Source of the DNA: Acuticoccus sp. MNP-M23
GTDB taxonomy: Bacteria > Pseudomonadota > Alphaproteobacteria > Rhizobiales > Amorphaceae
Reading direction: 5' to 3'
DNA: 64,000 nt
NCBI RefSeq assembly: GCF_031195445.1
Contig: NZ_CP133480.1
Coordinates: forward strand, 3,464,501 to 3,528,500
Shown piece by piece: positions 26,277 to 35,535 of this stretch. Position 1 is the stretch's first letter, and each line of letters opens with the position of its first letter. Under the pieces are notes generated by a model. It saw only the letters and a program-made list of their open reading frames with translations. It made no database searches and was not told the DNA's origin. The position numbers were made by a program, and so were the translations under genes.

Positions 26277-27571
26277 GCATCGACGGCACCGTGACCGGCG
26301 GCGTGTTTCGCGCAGAGGGCGATGATGCGCTCTACCGTGCGCAGATCCGCTATCTCCTCCATAACTCGCCGTTTTATGCCGAAAAGCTCGGTGGCGATGC
26401 GGACGCCATCGGCGGCATCGATGCCATTGCCGCGCTTCCGTTCACCGAAAAAGACGAGTTGCGCGCCTCGCGGACCGAAGAGCGGCCCATCGGCGCCCAC
26501 CTTGCTGCACCGATGGACAAGATCGTTCGCATCTTCTCCACCTCGGGAACGACGGGAACGCCGAGCTACATTCCGCTGACCCGGCAGGATCTGGACAGTT
26601 GGATCACCATTTCGTCCCGATCCTACGGCGCAACGGGCATCACACGCGGTGAGCGGATCGTCTCCACCTACAACGCCGGCCCGTTTGTTGCCGGCGCTGC
26701 GCTGGATGCGTTCGCCCATCTCGGCCTTTGCCACATTCCTGTCGGGTCCGGGAACACCGAGCGGCTGATGACGGCCGTGCAGCTTCTGAAGCCGAGCACC
26801 GTTGCACTCACGCCGTCCTACGCGCTCCACCTTGCCGAATGGGCAACTGCCCGCGGCATCGACCTGCCGTCGTCCTCCGTGGTGCGGCTGATGGTGGCCG
26901 GCGAGCCCGGCGGCGGCGAGCCTGCCATGCGCGCCGCGCTGGAGGAGGCGTGGGGCGCAAAGGTCACCGAAGCCATGGGCATCGGCGATATTTCGGTTTC
27001 GCTGTGGGGCGAATGTCAGGCGCAAAAGGGCATGCACTTCTCTGGCGCGGGCGAGGTTCATTTCGAGCTGATCGACCCCGAAACCGGCGCGCCCGTTCCC
27101 ATCGAGGATGGCGCGGAGGGCGAGCTTGTCTACACCCACCTTCGCCAGCAGGCCGCTCCGCTGCTGCGCTTTCGCAGCCGCGATCATGTGCGGATCTCCA
27201 TGGGTCCATGCCCGGACGGGCGGACGGGACCGCGGGTTCGCTGCATCGGCCGCACCGACGACATGCTCATCGTGCGCGGCGTGAACCTCTTTCCCACAGC
27301 GCTGCGCGAACTCGTCAATGCCTTCGTGCCGGACGTCACCGGTGTGATTTCCATCCGTCCCACGGTGAAGGGCCCCAGGCAGGCGCCCCCGCTGCCGGTG
27401 ACGGTGGAGGTGTCCGAAGGCGTGACCCCCACGGACGCGCTGGCCGATGCCATCCGCACGCGCATCCGCGATACGCTCCTCGTGACCACAAAGGTCACGC
27501 TGGTGCCAGAGGGGACGCTGCCGCGGACCGACTACAAGTCCAAGCTGATCGACTGGTCCGGCGCAAGCTGA
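26273..27571 (+). CDS. AMP-forming acyl-CoA ligase, phenylacetate-CoA ligase (PaaK) family
   Basis: 432 residues, adenylate-forming enzyme. P-loop-like motif FSTSGTTGTPSYIPLT near 89-104, EAMGIGDIS in the acyl-adenylate region, hinge block GRTDDMLIVRGVNLFPTAL and C-terminal lysine loop LPRTDYKSKLID. PaaK-family enzymes activate aromatic or small carboxylic acids to CoA thioesters. Start ATG overlaps the lyase-like gene (ATGA), and a TRAP importer follows 52 bases later. Substrate is likely the carboxylate brought in by that importer; aryl-acid catabolic genes are absent, so phenylacetate itself is unlikely. Confidence 0.85.
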   Translation: MSIDGTVTGGVFRAEGDDALYRAQIRYLLHNSPFYAEKLGGDADAIGGIDAIAALPFTEKDELRASRTEERPIGAHLAAPMDKIVRIFSTSGTTGTPSYIPLTRQDLDSWITISSRSYGATGITRGERIVSTYNAGPFVAGAALDAFAHLGLCHIPVGSGNTERLMTAVQLLKPSTVALTPSYALHLAEWATARGIDLPSSSVVRLMVAGEPGGGEPAMRAALEEAWGAKVTEAMGIGDISVSLWGECQAQKGMHFSGAGEVHFELIDPETGAPVPIEDGAEGELVYTHLRQQAAPLLRFRSRDHVRISMGPCPDGRTGPRVRCIGRTDDMLIVRGVNLFPTALRELVNAFVPDVTGVISIRPTVKGPRQAPPLPVTVEVSEGVTPTDALADAIRTRIRDTLLVTTKVTLVPEGTLPRTDYKSKLIDWSGAS

Positions 27572-27623
27572 ACAAGGGCCGGATCGAAACGGCCAAAAAA
27601 TAACAAACAGGGAGAAAACGACG

Positions 27624-28631
27624 ATGAAGCGGACAGCAACTGTTCTAGGCGCACTCGCGCTGGCAACAACGGCCAACGGCGCACTGGCGGCGGATTACGA
27701 GCTCAAATTCTCGTCCATGTTTCCGTCCACCCACTTTATCCAGACGCTGGCGCTGGACCCCTGGGCCGCCGAGATCGAAGAGAAATCCGGCGGGCGCATC
27801 AACATCACCTTCTTCCCCGCAGGTTCGTCGCTGGGTGACGCAACGCGCCAGTTCGACCAGGTGCGCGCCGGCGTGGTGGACTTCTCTGTCGGCATTCCGC
27901 CAATCCCGCGTGGGCGCCATCCGCGCACGGTGCTTGTGGAGCTGCCTTTTGTCGTGCCGGACGCGGAAGTCGGCACCTGCGCGCTGATGGCGATGAAGGA
28001 CACGCTTCAGCCGGACTTTCCGGGCACCCACATCCTGTCGCTGACCACCACGGAGCCGAGCGCGGCCCACCTTCGCGGCGAGGTCACGTCGCTGGATGAT
28101 CTGAAGGGGATGCGGGTGCGCACTCCGTCGCCTGCCATCACGGCAATGCTGGAAACCATCGGCGCCACGCCTGTCGGCATGCCGCCCACGGAAATCTACG
28201 AGAGCGTGGAGCGCGGTGTTGTGGACGGCAACATCATGCCGTGGGGGCCGGTCGGCGCGTTCAAGCTGTGGGAGGTGCTGAACACCCACGTCGATGCGGC
28301 CATCAACCCGGTGAGCATGTACATCCTCATGAACGAACGCCGCTACGAATCGATGCCTGACGATCTCAAGGCCATCATTGACGACGTGAGCGCCGAAACC
28401 TTCGCCAACTGGGGCCGCTGGTGGCAGGAGACCGATCAGGAGGCGATCGACGCGGCCAAGGCCAACGGCAACACGGTCATCACCCTCTCCGATGAGGAGC
28501 GCGACGCGTGGCGCGAGCGCCTCACCCCGGTGATCGACACCTACCTCGCCGAAAATTCCGACATGGACGCGGATGATGCGCGCAGCCTGTATGCTGAAAT
28601 CCAGCAAGCAGTCGAAAACTGCCAGCAGTAG
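27624..28631 (+). CDS. dctP: TRAP transporter solute-binding protein DctP
   Basis: 335 residues with a signal peptide (residues 1-22, ending GALA|AD) and the DctP fold: YELKFSSMFPSTHF, SGGRINITFFPAGSSLGDA, the substrate-carboxylate arginine region LKGMRVRTPS, and GMPPTEIYESVERGVVDGNI. It captures organic acids in the periplasm. GGGAGA lies about 8 bases before the ATG. Context (CoA ligase and lyase-like gene upstream) suggests a multi-carboxylate or hydroxy acid. Confidence 0.93.
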   Translation: MKRTATVLGALALATTANGALAADYELKFSSMFPSTHFIQTLALDPWAAEIEEKSGGRINITFFPAGSSLGDATRQFDQVRAGVVDFSVGIPPIPRGRHPRTVLVELPFVVPDAEVGTCALMAMKDTLQPDFPGTHILSLTTTEPSAAHLRGEVTSLDDLKGMRVRTPSPAITAMLETIGATPVGMPPTEIYESVERGVVDGNIMPWGPVGAFKLWEVLNTHVDAAINPVSMYILMNERRYESMPDDLKAIIDDVSAETFANWGRWWQETDQEAIDAAKANGNTVITLSDEERDAWRERLTPVIDTYLAENSDMDADDARSLYAEIQQAVENCQQ

Positions 28632-28686
28632 GCCTGACCGGCGGGCGCCCTGACGGCGCCCGCCAGCCGGGTCGAGGGGGAGAGCA

Positions 28687-29181
28687 ATGCGAAAACTCAC
28701 GACGGCGCTCGCCCTTCTGGGCACGAGCGCTTTTCTTGTGGCTGTGGTGCTGACGGTGATCGACATCGTGCTGCGCTCGGTCAGTACGCTGACGGTGCAC
28801 GGCCTTACCGACATCGTGACGCTGTGCACGATGATCGGCGCGCTGATGGCGATCCCCTACGGCTTCGCGCACGATGAGCATGTGTCGATCGACGTCTTCA
28901 CCGTTCGGCTGCCCGCCGGCGTCCAGCGCGCCTGCGCGCTGTTCGCGGCACTTCTGGGGCTGGTCTTCCTCGCCGGGGCCACATGGTTTGCCAGCCAGCA
29001 GATGCTGATGGAATGGGGCTACGGCGACCGCAGCCAGTCCATCGGTATTCCGATGGTCTATTATTGGCTGCCGCTTCTCATCGGTCTCGGCATTGCGGCG
29101 CTGGCCAACCTCTGGCTGATCGTGCGGATCCTGCGCGGCATCACCGACACCGCACAGAGCGTCGAGGCGGACGCCCGATGA
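28687..29181 (+). CDS. dctQ: TRAP transporter small membrane subunit DctQ
   Basis: 164 residues with four hydrophobic helices (for example FLVAVVLTVIDIVLRSV and IVTLCTMIGALMAIPYGFA), the DctQ pattern. A strong GGGGGAGA site lies three bases before the ATG. Its stop overlaps the dctM start by four bases, so the subunits are translationally coupled. Confidence 0.9.
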   Translation: MRKLTTALALLGTSAFLVAVVLTVIDIVLRSVSTLTVHGLTDIVTLCTMIGALMAIPYGFAHDEHVSIDVFTVRLPAGVQRACALFAALLGLVFLAGATWFASQQMLMEWGYGDRSQSIGIPMVYYWLPLLIGLGIAALANLWLIVRILRGITDTAQSVEADAR

Positions 29182-30479
29182 CCCCGCCCATCATCGGCGT
29201 CCTCGGCCTCGTCGCTCTCCTCGTTCTGATTGCGGTGCGGGTGCCGGTGGCCATTGCCATGGGCACGGTCGGCATTGTGGGCGGCGTGATTCTCAATGGC
29301 TGGTTCAGCCTCGGCTTCGTTCTGGGCTCCCAGCCCTTCGTCACAACATCGTCCTACGCGCTGTCGGTCATTCCGCTCTTCGTGATGATGGGGGCGTTCG
29401 CGTCGCGGGCAGGGCTGTCCTCCGCGCTCTACCGATCCCTCCATGCTTTGATCGGGCACTGGCGGGGCGGGCTTGCGTCGGCAACGATCGGCGCCTGCGC
29501 CATCTTCGGGTCCGTCTGCGGCTCCAGCCTTGCAACCGCGGCCACCATGGCCCGCGTCGCCATCCCCGAGATGACCGCAATCGGCTACGACCGGCGCCTG
29601 ACGTCCGGCGCCCTTGCCGCGGGCGGGACGCTCGGCATCCTCATTCCGCCGTCGATCATCATGGTGATCTACGCGCTTCTCACCGAGCAATCCATTGGCC
29701 GCATGTTTCTGGCAGGCCTCATTCCGGGCATTCTGGCGGCCGTTCTTTATGTGGGGGCGACCTGGCTGGTGGTGCGCCTCGAGCCATCGCGTGCGCCACT
29801 GGTGCCGCGCGCATCCGGGGCGCAGATGGTGTCGGCAGTGCGCGACATGTGGCCGGTGGTCTGCCTGTTCGGCCTTGTCATGGGCGGCATCTATGTGGGC
29901 GTGTTCTCGCCGACGGAAGCCGCGGGGGTCGGCGCATTCGGGGCTATTCTGCTCGCCGCCTACCGCCGCGTCCTCACCTGGCAAGTGATCCGCGATGCGC
30001 TGATCGAGACGGCCGGGACCACGGGGATGCTGTTCATGATCCTCATCGGCACGTCCGTCCTCCAGTTCTTCATCGAAACATCCACGTTGCCGGTGGTGAT
30101 TGTCGACTGGATCGGGACCATCGGCTTGCCGCCCATTGGCGTGATCGTGATGATCCTCCTCATCTACGTGATTCTGGGCTGCTTTCTCGACAGCCTGTCG
30201 ATGATGCTGATCACGCTCCCCATCGTGTTCCCGCTGGTGACGGCGCTGGGCTACGACCCCATCTGGTTCGGTGTTCTGGTGGTTTCGGTGGTGGAGATCG
30301 GGCTGATCACACCACCCCTGGGCATGAACCTTTTCGTCATCACGGCAAGTACGGACGACCTCAAGTTCGAGACCGTTGCGCGGGGTGTCGTTCCCTACCT
30401 GATGGCAGACTTCATCCGCGTCGCGCTTCTGGTCATGATCCCCGCGCTCTCGCTCGGCCTTCCCGCGCTGCTGATGTAA
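29178..30479 (+). CDS. dctM: TRAP transporter large permease DctM
   Basis: 433 residues, 11-12 helices. Typical blocks: VRVPVAIAMGTVG, PLFVMMGAFASRAGLS, GSVCGSSLATAATMARVAIPEM, GGTLGILIPPSIIMVIYALLTE, FSPTEAAGVGAFGA and ILGCFLDSLSMMLITLPI. It provides the sodium-driven translocation path. The ATG at 29178 was chosen for its overlap with dctQ; the frame also runs upstream inside dctQ without homology. Last gene of the five-gene operon; no clear terminator follows. Confidence 0.95.
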   Translation: MTPPIIGVLGLVALLVLIAVRVPVAIAMGTVGIVGGVILNGWFSLGFVLGSQPFVTTSSYALSVIPLFVMMGAFASRAGLSSALYRSLHALIGHWRGGLASATIGACAIFGSVCGSSLATAATMARVAIPEMTAIGYDRRLTSGALAAGGTLGILIPPSIIMVIYALLTEQSIGRMFLAGLIPGILAAVLYVGATWLVVRLEPSRAPLVPRASGAQMVSAVRDMWPVVCLFGLVMGGIYVGVFSPTEAAGVGAFGAILLAAYRRVLTWQVIRDALIETAGTTGMLFMILIGTSVLQFFIETSTLPVVIVDWIGTIGLPPIGVIVMILLIYVILGCFLDSLSMMLITLPIVFPLVTALGYDPIWFGVLVVSVVEIGLITPPLGMNLFVITASTDDLKFETVARGVVPYLMADFIRVALLVMIPALSLGLPALLM

Positions 30480-30833
30480 AGGCGGGGAGGGCGGTTCGCC
30501 GCGGCGGCCTCGCCGTTGCGCCACCCGCAGCAGCCGACGGGCAGGGGTTTTGCCGGGGCCAATGCGCAGCTGTCCGCGGCGCAACGGTGGATTGGTGGCA
30601 GGGACCTGGCGATCTGGTTCCCGCGAGCTCGCCCCAATCAGCCGCCGGGGACCGCAATCCAACTAAGTCTGGATGTCTGGGGTCAGGGTTCGCATCTTTG
30701 CCGGGGCCGGAAAAGCAGAGCAATTTCCGGCGCATGATGCGGCCATCGGCGCAAACGACCCTCGCGTCAGCGTTGGGATTGCCGCGGCTTATGAGAGCTA
30801 TTCGAGCCCCGCGTCAAAGGCGAGGCTACACCC
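30480..30833. other. Intergenic region after dctM
   Basis: 354 bases between the convergent dctM and complex I accessory gene ends. It contains only short frames in GC-rich sequence and no recognisable gene, RNA or clear hairpin-plus-T terminator. Confidence 0.5.
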
Positions 30834-31139
30834 TCAGTGGGTCCAGGGTGCGACGCGGTCGGTCCGGAAATTGTCGGAGTAGGACAGCTTCTTGTCGACG
30901 GCCGTGTTGGCTTCCTCGATGCGGAAGGCAATGCCGCGACGCTCGGCGTAGGCGACGGCATCTTCCTTTGTGGGAAATTCGAGGTGGACCTGGCGGATGG
31001 TGTCGGGGCTGGAGGTCCATCCCATCAAAGGGTCCACGCCGAGGGGGCTGTCGGCCACGAATTCAAGCCGCCAGAGGCGGCTCTTGCGGGTGCCTGACTG
31101 CATGGCTGTACGGGCGGGCTTGAAGATCCGGGCTCGCAT
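30834..31139 (-). CDS. Complex I accessory subunit, NDUFS4 (18 kDa) family
   Basis: 101 residues, matching alphaproteobacterial ETC complex I subunits related to mitochondrial NDUFS4: MRARIFKPARTAMQSGT, RLWRLEFV, LMGWTSSPDTIRQVHLEFPTKEDAVAYAERRG and the C-terminal YSDNFRTDRVAPWTH. It is a peripheral stabilising subunit of NADH:quinone oxidoreductase. ATG at 31139 has GGAG six bases upstream. It lies just after tRNA-Pro on the same strand, far from any nuo operon, as is usual in this group. Confidence 0.92.
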   Translation of the reverse strand: MRARIFKPARTAMQSGTRKSRLWRLEFVADSPLGVDPLMGWTSSPDTIRQVHLEFPTKEDAVAYAERRGIAFRIEEANTAVDKKLSYSDNFRTDRVAPWTH

Positions 31140-31212
31140 GAAAAACTCCAGACGCTCCGAGGGGCAGCACACGTCCGCTCCGGACGTGGCTTGGAAATTG
31201 GAAATTACGAGA

Positions 31213-31289
31213 TGGTCGGGGCAGCAAGATTCGAACTTACGACCCCCGGTTCCCAAAACCGGTGCTCTACCAGGCTGAGCTATGCCCCG
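31213..31289 (-). tRNA. tRNA-Pro (anticodon TGG)
   Basis: Minus-strand cloverleaf of 77 bases with encoded CCA: acceptor CGGGGCA/TGCCCCG, D arm GCTC/GAGC, anticodon arm CCGGT-TTTGGGA-ACCGG (anticodon TGG), T arm GTAAG-TTCGAAT-CTTGC. It lies between the DUF192 gene and the complex I accessory gene. Confidence 0.95.
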
Positions 31290-31363
31290 CTCACCACGTC
31301 CCTTGCCCTACACCGCCCTTGCGGCGCGGGCAACTGCTGCGAGCCACCGGATGCCATGTCCGG

Positions 31364-32269
31364 TCAATCTTCAACACGCTGGTGCAGGAGACGGTCTCCC
31401 GGAGCAAGCCCGATGGCCGCCGCGACCCCGCCATTAACCTCGAAGACGAATCGCGCAGGCCCCTCCGAAGGGACCGGATCGGTCGAGAATGGCGTCGTGT
31501 TTGCCGCGATGGACACCACGGTGCCGTCGCCTTTGATGAAGATGATGTCTAGTGGCAGCGGCGTGTTCTTCATCCAGAAGGAGCGCGGCGCTTCCTTACC
31601 GAAGTCGAACAGCATTCCGTGGTCGCGCGCCATCTCCTGGCGGTACATCAGCCCTTGCGCCCGCTCCAGCGGGTCGTCCGCAATCTCGATCGTGAAGTCG
31701 TGCACACCGCTTGCCGCAACGAGACGCGCCTCGTTGGCGCGGGCGGGCGTGGCCACCGGGGCACCGGCAGGGCTATCAATTGTGGATGCAGCCAGTGTTT
31801 TGGCCGGCAGCGCACCGGCGGGCCGTGCCGTGATCGGCAGGCCGGCTGCGGCAATCTGGGGAGACTGATTGCGGCTGGACACGGGCAGTCCGGCACCTTC
31901 GGAAACAAAGACCGGGTTCAACGCGTCGGTGCCATCTTGCCTGTGTTTCCATGGGGCTGGGGTCCATCCCGGGAAACCTGGCTCGCTGGCCGCTGTCTGA
32001 TTGCGGCCATGCGCTAGCGCATCTGCCCTGGCCGCGTCCGGAGCAAGGAAAGCGGCTACGATGGAAGCGGCCACCAGCGCCGAAAACCTGCGCCGAAACT
32101 GACTCTCCGAGCGCGTGGTGTCTTGGCGATGCGGCGACAATGTCAACGCTCCAGCAATCAGCGCAAGGACGGGCGTGCCGGAACGGTGCCACACCCGCAA
32201 GGATGCTTCAGTATTCCGGCGCCACGCAGGTTCGCCATGGCTGGCTTTGCGCCAGCGGGAAGAGTGCAT
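31364..32269 (-). CDS. Secreted DUF192-domain protein
   Basis: The last about 115 residues are a DUF192 domain: FTIEIADDPLERAQGLMYRQEM, GMLFDFGKEAPRSFWMKNTPLPLDIIFI and the ending GLAPGDRLLHQRV. Before it is a signal-peptide-like segment (RFSALVAASIVAAFLAPDAARA) and a low-complexity linker rich in Ala, Pro and Ser. The start is uncertain: the ATG at 32269, four bases after the cold-shock gene stop, puts about 55 residues before the signal peptide; a later GTG or TTG is possible. The cold-shock gene directly upstream suggests co-transcription. Biochemical role of DUF192 is unknown. Confidence 0.8.
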   Translation of the reverse strand: MHSSRWRKASHGEPAWRRNTEASLRVWHRSGTPVLALIAGALTLSPHRQDTTRSESQFRRRFSALVAASIVAAFLAPDAARADALAHGRNQTAASEPGFPGWTPAPWKHRQDGTDALNPVFVSEGAGLPVSSRNQSPQIAAAGLPITARPAGALPAKTLAASTIDSPAGAPVATPARANEARLVAASGVHDFTIEIADDPLERAQGLMYRQEMARDHGMLFDFGKEAPRSFWMKNTPLPLDIIFIKGDGTVVSIAANTTPFSTDPVPSEGPARFVFEVNGGVAAAIGLAPGDRLLHQRVED

Positions 32270-32273
32270 CAAC

Positions 32274-32951
32274 TCAGTGCGACTGCGGCACGTTCACGCC
32301 GCTCTCCGGCAGAATTTCTGCAGCCATCAGGCCCTTGGGGCCGTTGCCGAAGCGCACGCGTACCAGCTGGTTGGGGCGCAGTTCGGCAACACCGAAGCGG
32401 CGCAGCGTTTCCATGTGCACGAAAATGTCGGGCGTGCCGTCACCCCGTGTCAGGAAGCCGTAACCCTTGCTGCGGTTGAACCACTTGACGCGGGCAATCT
32501 CGGCGGGGCCCTCCGGAATGATCTGCGTGTGCGCACGGGAGGGGGGAAGCTGCGAGGGATGCGCGGCGCTCGATTCGTCCATCGACAGGATGCGAAACGC
32601 CTGCTTGCCCTTCGGACCGTCGGTGACTTCACAGACCACGCGGGCGCCCTCGTAGGCGCTCTGGTAGCCGTCCCGGCGAAGGCAGGTGACGTGAAGAAGA
32701 ACGTCCGGGCCCCCATCGTCGGGGATGATAAAGCCGTAGCCCTTGCCAACGTCGAACCACTTGATGGCACCCGACATCTCGCTGAGCCCTTCGAGGCCCT
32801 CAAGACCAGGAGCATCATCGCGATCGGTGACTGAATAGTCTTCGAAATATTGCATCATCTTGTTGTCGTTCACCACGCTACCCGCCACATCGGAACCAAG
32901 ACCAACATCACCAATCGAATCGTGATTGCACTTGATAAGGTTACCATTCAT
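32274..32951 (-). CDS. Double cold-shock-domain protein
   Basis: 225 residues with two cold-shock (OB-fold) domains, about 61-122 and 153-213. Each has the RNA-binding motifs: [12 protein letters not shown] with DVLLHV, and [12 protein letters not shown] with DIFVHM. The tandem form is typical of alphaproteobacteria and acts as an RNA chaperone. The ATG at 32951 is preceded by AAAAGGG; the first 55 residues are acidic and show no domain, so initiation at Met32/33 is possible. Followed by the DUF192 gene after one base. Confidence 0.9.
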   Translation of the reverse strand: MNGNLIKCNHDSIGDVGLGSDVAGSVVNDNKMMQYFEDYSVTDRDDAPGLEGLEGLSEMSGAIKWFDVGKGYGFIIPDDGGPDVLLHVTCLRRDGYQSAYEGARVVCEVTDGPKGKQAFRILSMDESSAAHPSQLPPSRAHTQIIPEGPAEIARVKWFNRSKGYGFLTRGDGTPDIFVHMETLRRFGVAELRPNQLVRVRFGNGPKGLMAAEILPESGVNVPQSH

Positions 32952-33014
32952 TCACCCTTTTCGCGATGCTCTTTCGCACCGGGTGACCAGATGTTGCGAA
33001 AGAGACACAGACTT

Positions 33015-33794
33015 TTAATCAAATCCGATCTCTTCCAAAGGAGAAAATGTCCCGGCAATCGGACTTCTTATGACGATATCGGCAATTTCGTCTTGCTCCG
33101 TCGCCGTTCCGGTCACGATCACGATTGTTGCGCCGGCGGCCTTCGCCATCGCCGGAAGCGCGGCGACAGGGTAAACGACAAGCGACGATCCCACCGCAAC
33201 CAGGAGGTCGCAGGACACCGCTTCCTGCTGGGCGCGGGCGAGCTTTTCCATCGGCACGGTTTCGCCGAACGAAACCACTGCGGCCTTGACGAGGCCGCCG
33301 CAGACCGGACAGCGCGGCGAAATTTCGTTGCTCGCGATATACTGCCGCGCATAGGCGATGTTGGTCCGTTCACCGCAGGACAGGCAGTGCGCGTGGGCGC
33401 ATGTGCCATGGATCTCAGTCAGTTTTTCGGCGGGGGTGCCGGCACGGCCGTGCAACCCGTCGATGTTCTGGGTGACGACGTGCGCGACCGGACCCTTTCG
33501 CGCCATCTGCGCGATGACCTTGTGGGCGGGGTTCGGGTCAGCGCGCATGAAAATCTCATGCATCTGGAAACGGCGGTTCCAGTCTTCCAGCCGTGCGTCT
33601 TCGTCGGCGACGAATGCATCGTAGGAAATCGGCTCCATGCGGGACCAGAGGCCGCCGGGGCTGCGGAAATCCGGAATACCCGATTCGGTCGAGATGCCGG
33701 CGCCGGTCAGCACCAGTGTACGGGTCGAATCGGCCAATTGCCGCGCGAGTGCGGCTGAACCTTCGGTCTGTTCGGTGATGATCCGGTACGACAT
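33015..33794 (-). CDS. cobB: NAD-dependent protein deacylase (sirtuin, CobB-like)
   Basis: About 259 residues. NAD-binding blocks TGAGISTESGIPDFRSPGG and TQNIDGLHGRAG (catalytic His), zinc-binding cysteines CLSCGE and CPVCGG, PAVVSFGE-type segment VVSFGETVP and VGSSLVVYPVA. It removes acyl groups from lysines using NAD. ATG at 33794 has AAAGAAG upstream and fits the family length; the frame extends 18 codons further. It follows the comM-like gene on the same strand by 56 bases. Confidence 0.92.
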   Translation of the reverse strand: MSYRIITEQTEGSAALARQLADSTRTLVLTGAGISTESGIPDFRSPGGLWSRMEPISYDAFVADEDARLEDWNRRFQMHEIFMRADPNPAHKVIAQMARKGPVAHVVTQNIDGLHGRAGTPAEKLTEIHGTCAHAHCLSCGERTNIAYARQYIASNEISPRCPVCGGLVKAAVVSFGETVPMEKLARAQQEAVSCDLLVAVGSSLVVYPVAALPAMAKAAGATIVIVTGTATEQDEIADIVIRSPIAGTFSPLEEIGFD

Positions 33795-33850
33795 GTCTTC
33801 TTTAAAGGTTGAATTCCGGCGTTTGGGCAATGCAGTTTCCTGCAGCATGG

Positions 33851-35353
33851 TTACGATGTCCGGTGGTAGGCCAGCGCTTCGGCAACATGCTGGCGCTGAA
33901 TGGACTCATTGGCGGCAAGGTCTGCAATGGTGCGGGCGACCTTGAGGACCTTGTGATAGGCGCGGGCGGAGAAGCGCCGCTCGCAGGCAACCTGGTCGAG
34001 CAGACCGATTGCCTCGGGTTCGGTGCCCAGCGTGGTTTCGATCAGCTCCGGCCCGCAGTCGGCGTTGGTCTTGACGCCTGCATAATCTCTGAAGCGATCG
34101 TGCTGCCTTTCGCGCGCCTCTGCCACGCGGGACGCCACCATCTCCGATGCTTCTCCGGAGGGGGCGTGAAGGTCCGCCGGGGAGACGGCGCCGACGCGAA
34201 ATGAAAGGTCGATCCGGTCCAGGAGCGGGCCGGACAGGCGGGCCTGATAATCTGCCTCACACGATTTTCCGCGCTTGCATGAGTGGCCCGGCTCGCCGGC
34301 AAGGCCGCAGCGGCAGGGGTTCATTGCCGCGACCAGCTGGAAGCGCGAGGGGTAGGTGACCCGGTGCTGTGCCCGCGCGATGGTTGCGCTGCGGGTTTCC
34401 AGCGGTTCGCGCAAGGCGTCCAGCACCTGCGGCGCAAATTCGGGGAGCTCGTCCAGAAACAGGATGCCGCCATGGCACAGGGAAATTTCGCCCGGGCGTG
34501 CTCGGGGACCACCCCCCACAAGGGCCGCCATCGAGGCCGAATGGTGCGGCGCGCGGTACGGCGCGAACGTGCTGAGCCGCCCGTCCGAAAGCTGGCCTGC
34601 CACCGAGCGGATCATGGCACTTTCCAGAAGGGTTTCGGGATCGAGCTGGGGCAGGATGGACGGGAGGCGTTCGGCCAGCATGGACTTGCCGGACCCCGGT
34701 GGCCCGGTGAGCAGAAGATTGTGCCCGCCGGCTGCGGCAATTTCGAGGACGCGCTTTGCGCTTTCCTGGCCCTTCACGTCACTGAGGTCGCGCAGGCGGC
34801 CGGGGGGCAGGCTGATCTTCGGGTCCGGGCGGGAGAGGATCTGCTTGCCGGCAAAATGGTTGGCAAGGGCCGCAAGGCTGCGCGGCGCCAGAATTTCCAT
34901 GTCCGCCGATGCCCAGGCCGCCTGCGGTCCGTTGTCGGCCGGGCAGATGAGCCCCATCCCCATGATATTGGCGCCCACGGCCGCGGGAAGCACGCCGGAG
35001 ACGCCGACCACGCGCCCGTCAAGCCCCAGCTCGCCAAGTACGATGCACGTCTCGACGGCTTCTGCCGGGATGGCGCCGAGTGCGGCCATCAGCCCGAGCG
35101 CGATCGGCAGATCGTAGTGGCTGCCAGCCTTGGGAAGATCAGCGGGGGCAAGGTTGACCGTGATCCGCCGCGGGGGGAGGGCCAGTCCGATGGCCGACAG
35201 CGCCGCGCGCACCCGCTCCCGGCTTTCCGTCACCGCCTTGTCACCCAGACCGACGATGGTAAACGCCACGGCTCCGGCGGCGACCTGAACCTCGACCGCA
35301 ACGGGAACCGCTTCGATGCCGCGGAAGGCGATGGTTGTGACGCGGCTCAGCAC
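33851..35353 (-). CDS. comM: YifB/ComM family Mg-chelatase-like AAA+ ATPase
   Basis: 500 residues: N-terminal ChlI-like domain (TIAFRGIEAVPVAVEVQVAAG, IVGLGDKAVTESRERV, VNLAPADLPKAGSHYDLPIA), AAA+ core with Walker A LLTGPPGSGKSM near 216, RAPHHSASMAALVGGG, Walker B ILFLDELPEF, cysteine block NPCRCG, and a C-terminal helical domain (FSARAYHKVLKVARTIADL). ComM promotes branch migration during integration of foreign DNA in transformation. The start codon appears to be GTG at 35353. Confidence 0.93.
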   Translation of the reverse strand: MLSRVTTIAFRGIEAVPVAVEVQVAAGAVAFTIVGLGDKAVTESRERVRAALSAIGLALPPRRITVNLAPADLPKAGSHYDLPIALGLMAALGAIPAEAVETCIVLGELGLDGRVVGVSGVLPAAVGANIMGMGLICPADNGPQAAWASADMEILAPRSLAALANHFAGKQILSRPDPKISLPPGRLRDLSDVKGQESAKRVLEIAAAGGHNLLLTGPPGSGKSMLAERLPSILPQLDPETLLESAMIRSVAGQLSDGRLSTFAPYRAPHHSASMAALVGGGPRARPGEISLCHGGILFLDELPEFAPQVLDALREPLETRSATIARAQHRVTYPSRFQLVAAMNPCRCGLAGEPGHSCKRGKSCEADYQARLSGPLLDRIDLSFRVGAVSPADLHAPSGEASEMVASRVAEARERQHDRFRDYAGVKTNADCGPELIETTLGTEPEAIGLLDQVACERRFSARAYHKVLKVARTIADLAANESIQRQHVAEALAYHRTS

Positions 35354-35535
35354 GGTTTCGAACTCTGCACTTGTTCATGGTTGGCAACTTATAGTAGATA
35401 TATCGTGAACGTACAAGCTATGATATGAGCGAACCCTTGCTGCGAGCCATAGAGTTTGCCTGGCGACATTGCGAAGCGGGTGCGCTCGCAATAACGTCGC
35501 GCCGTGGTCGGCCGCATCAGAACCGGCTGACGAGA

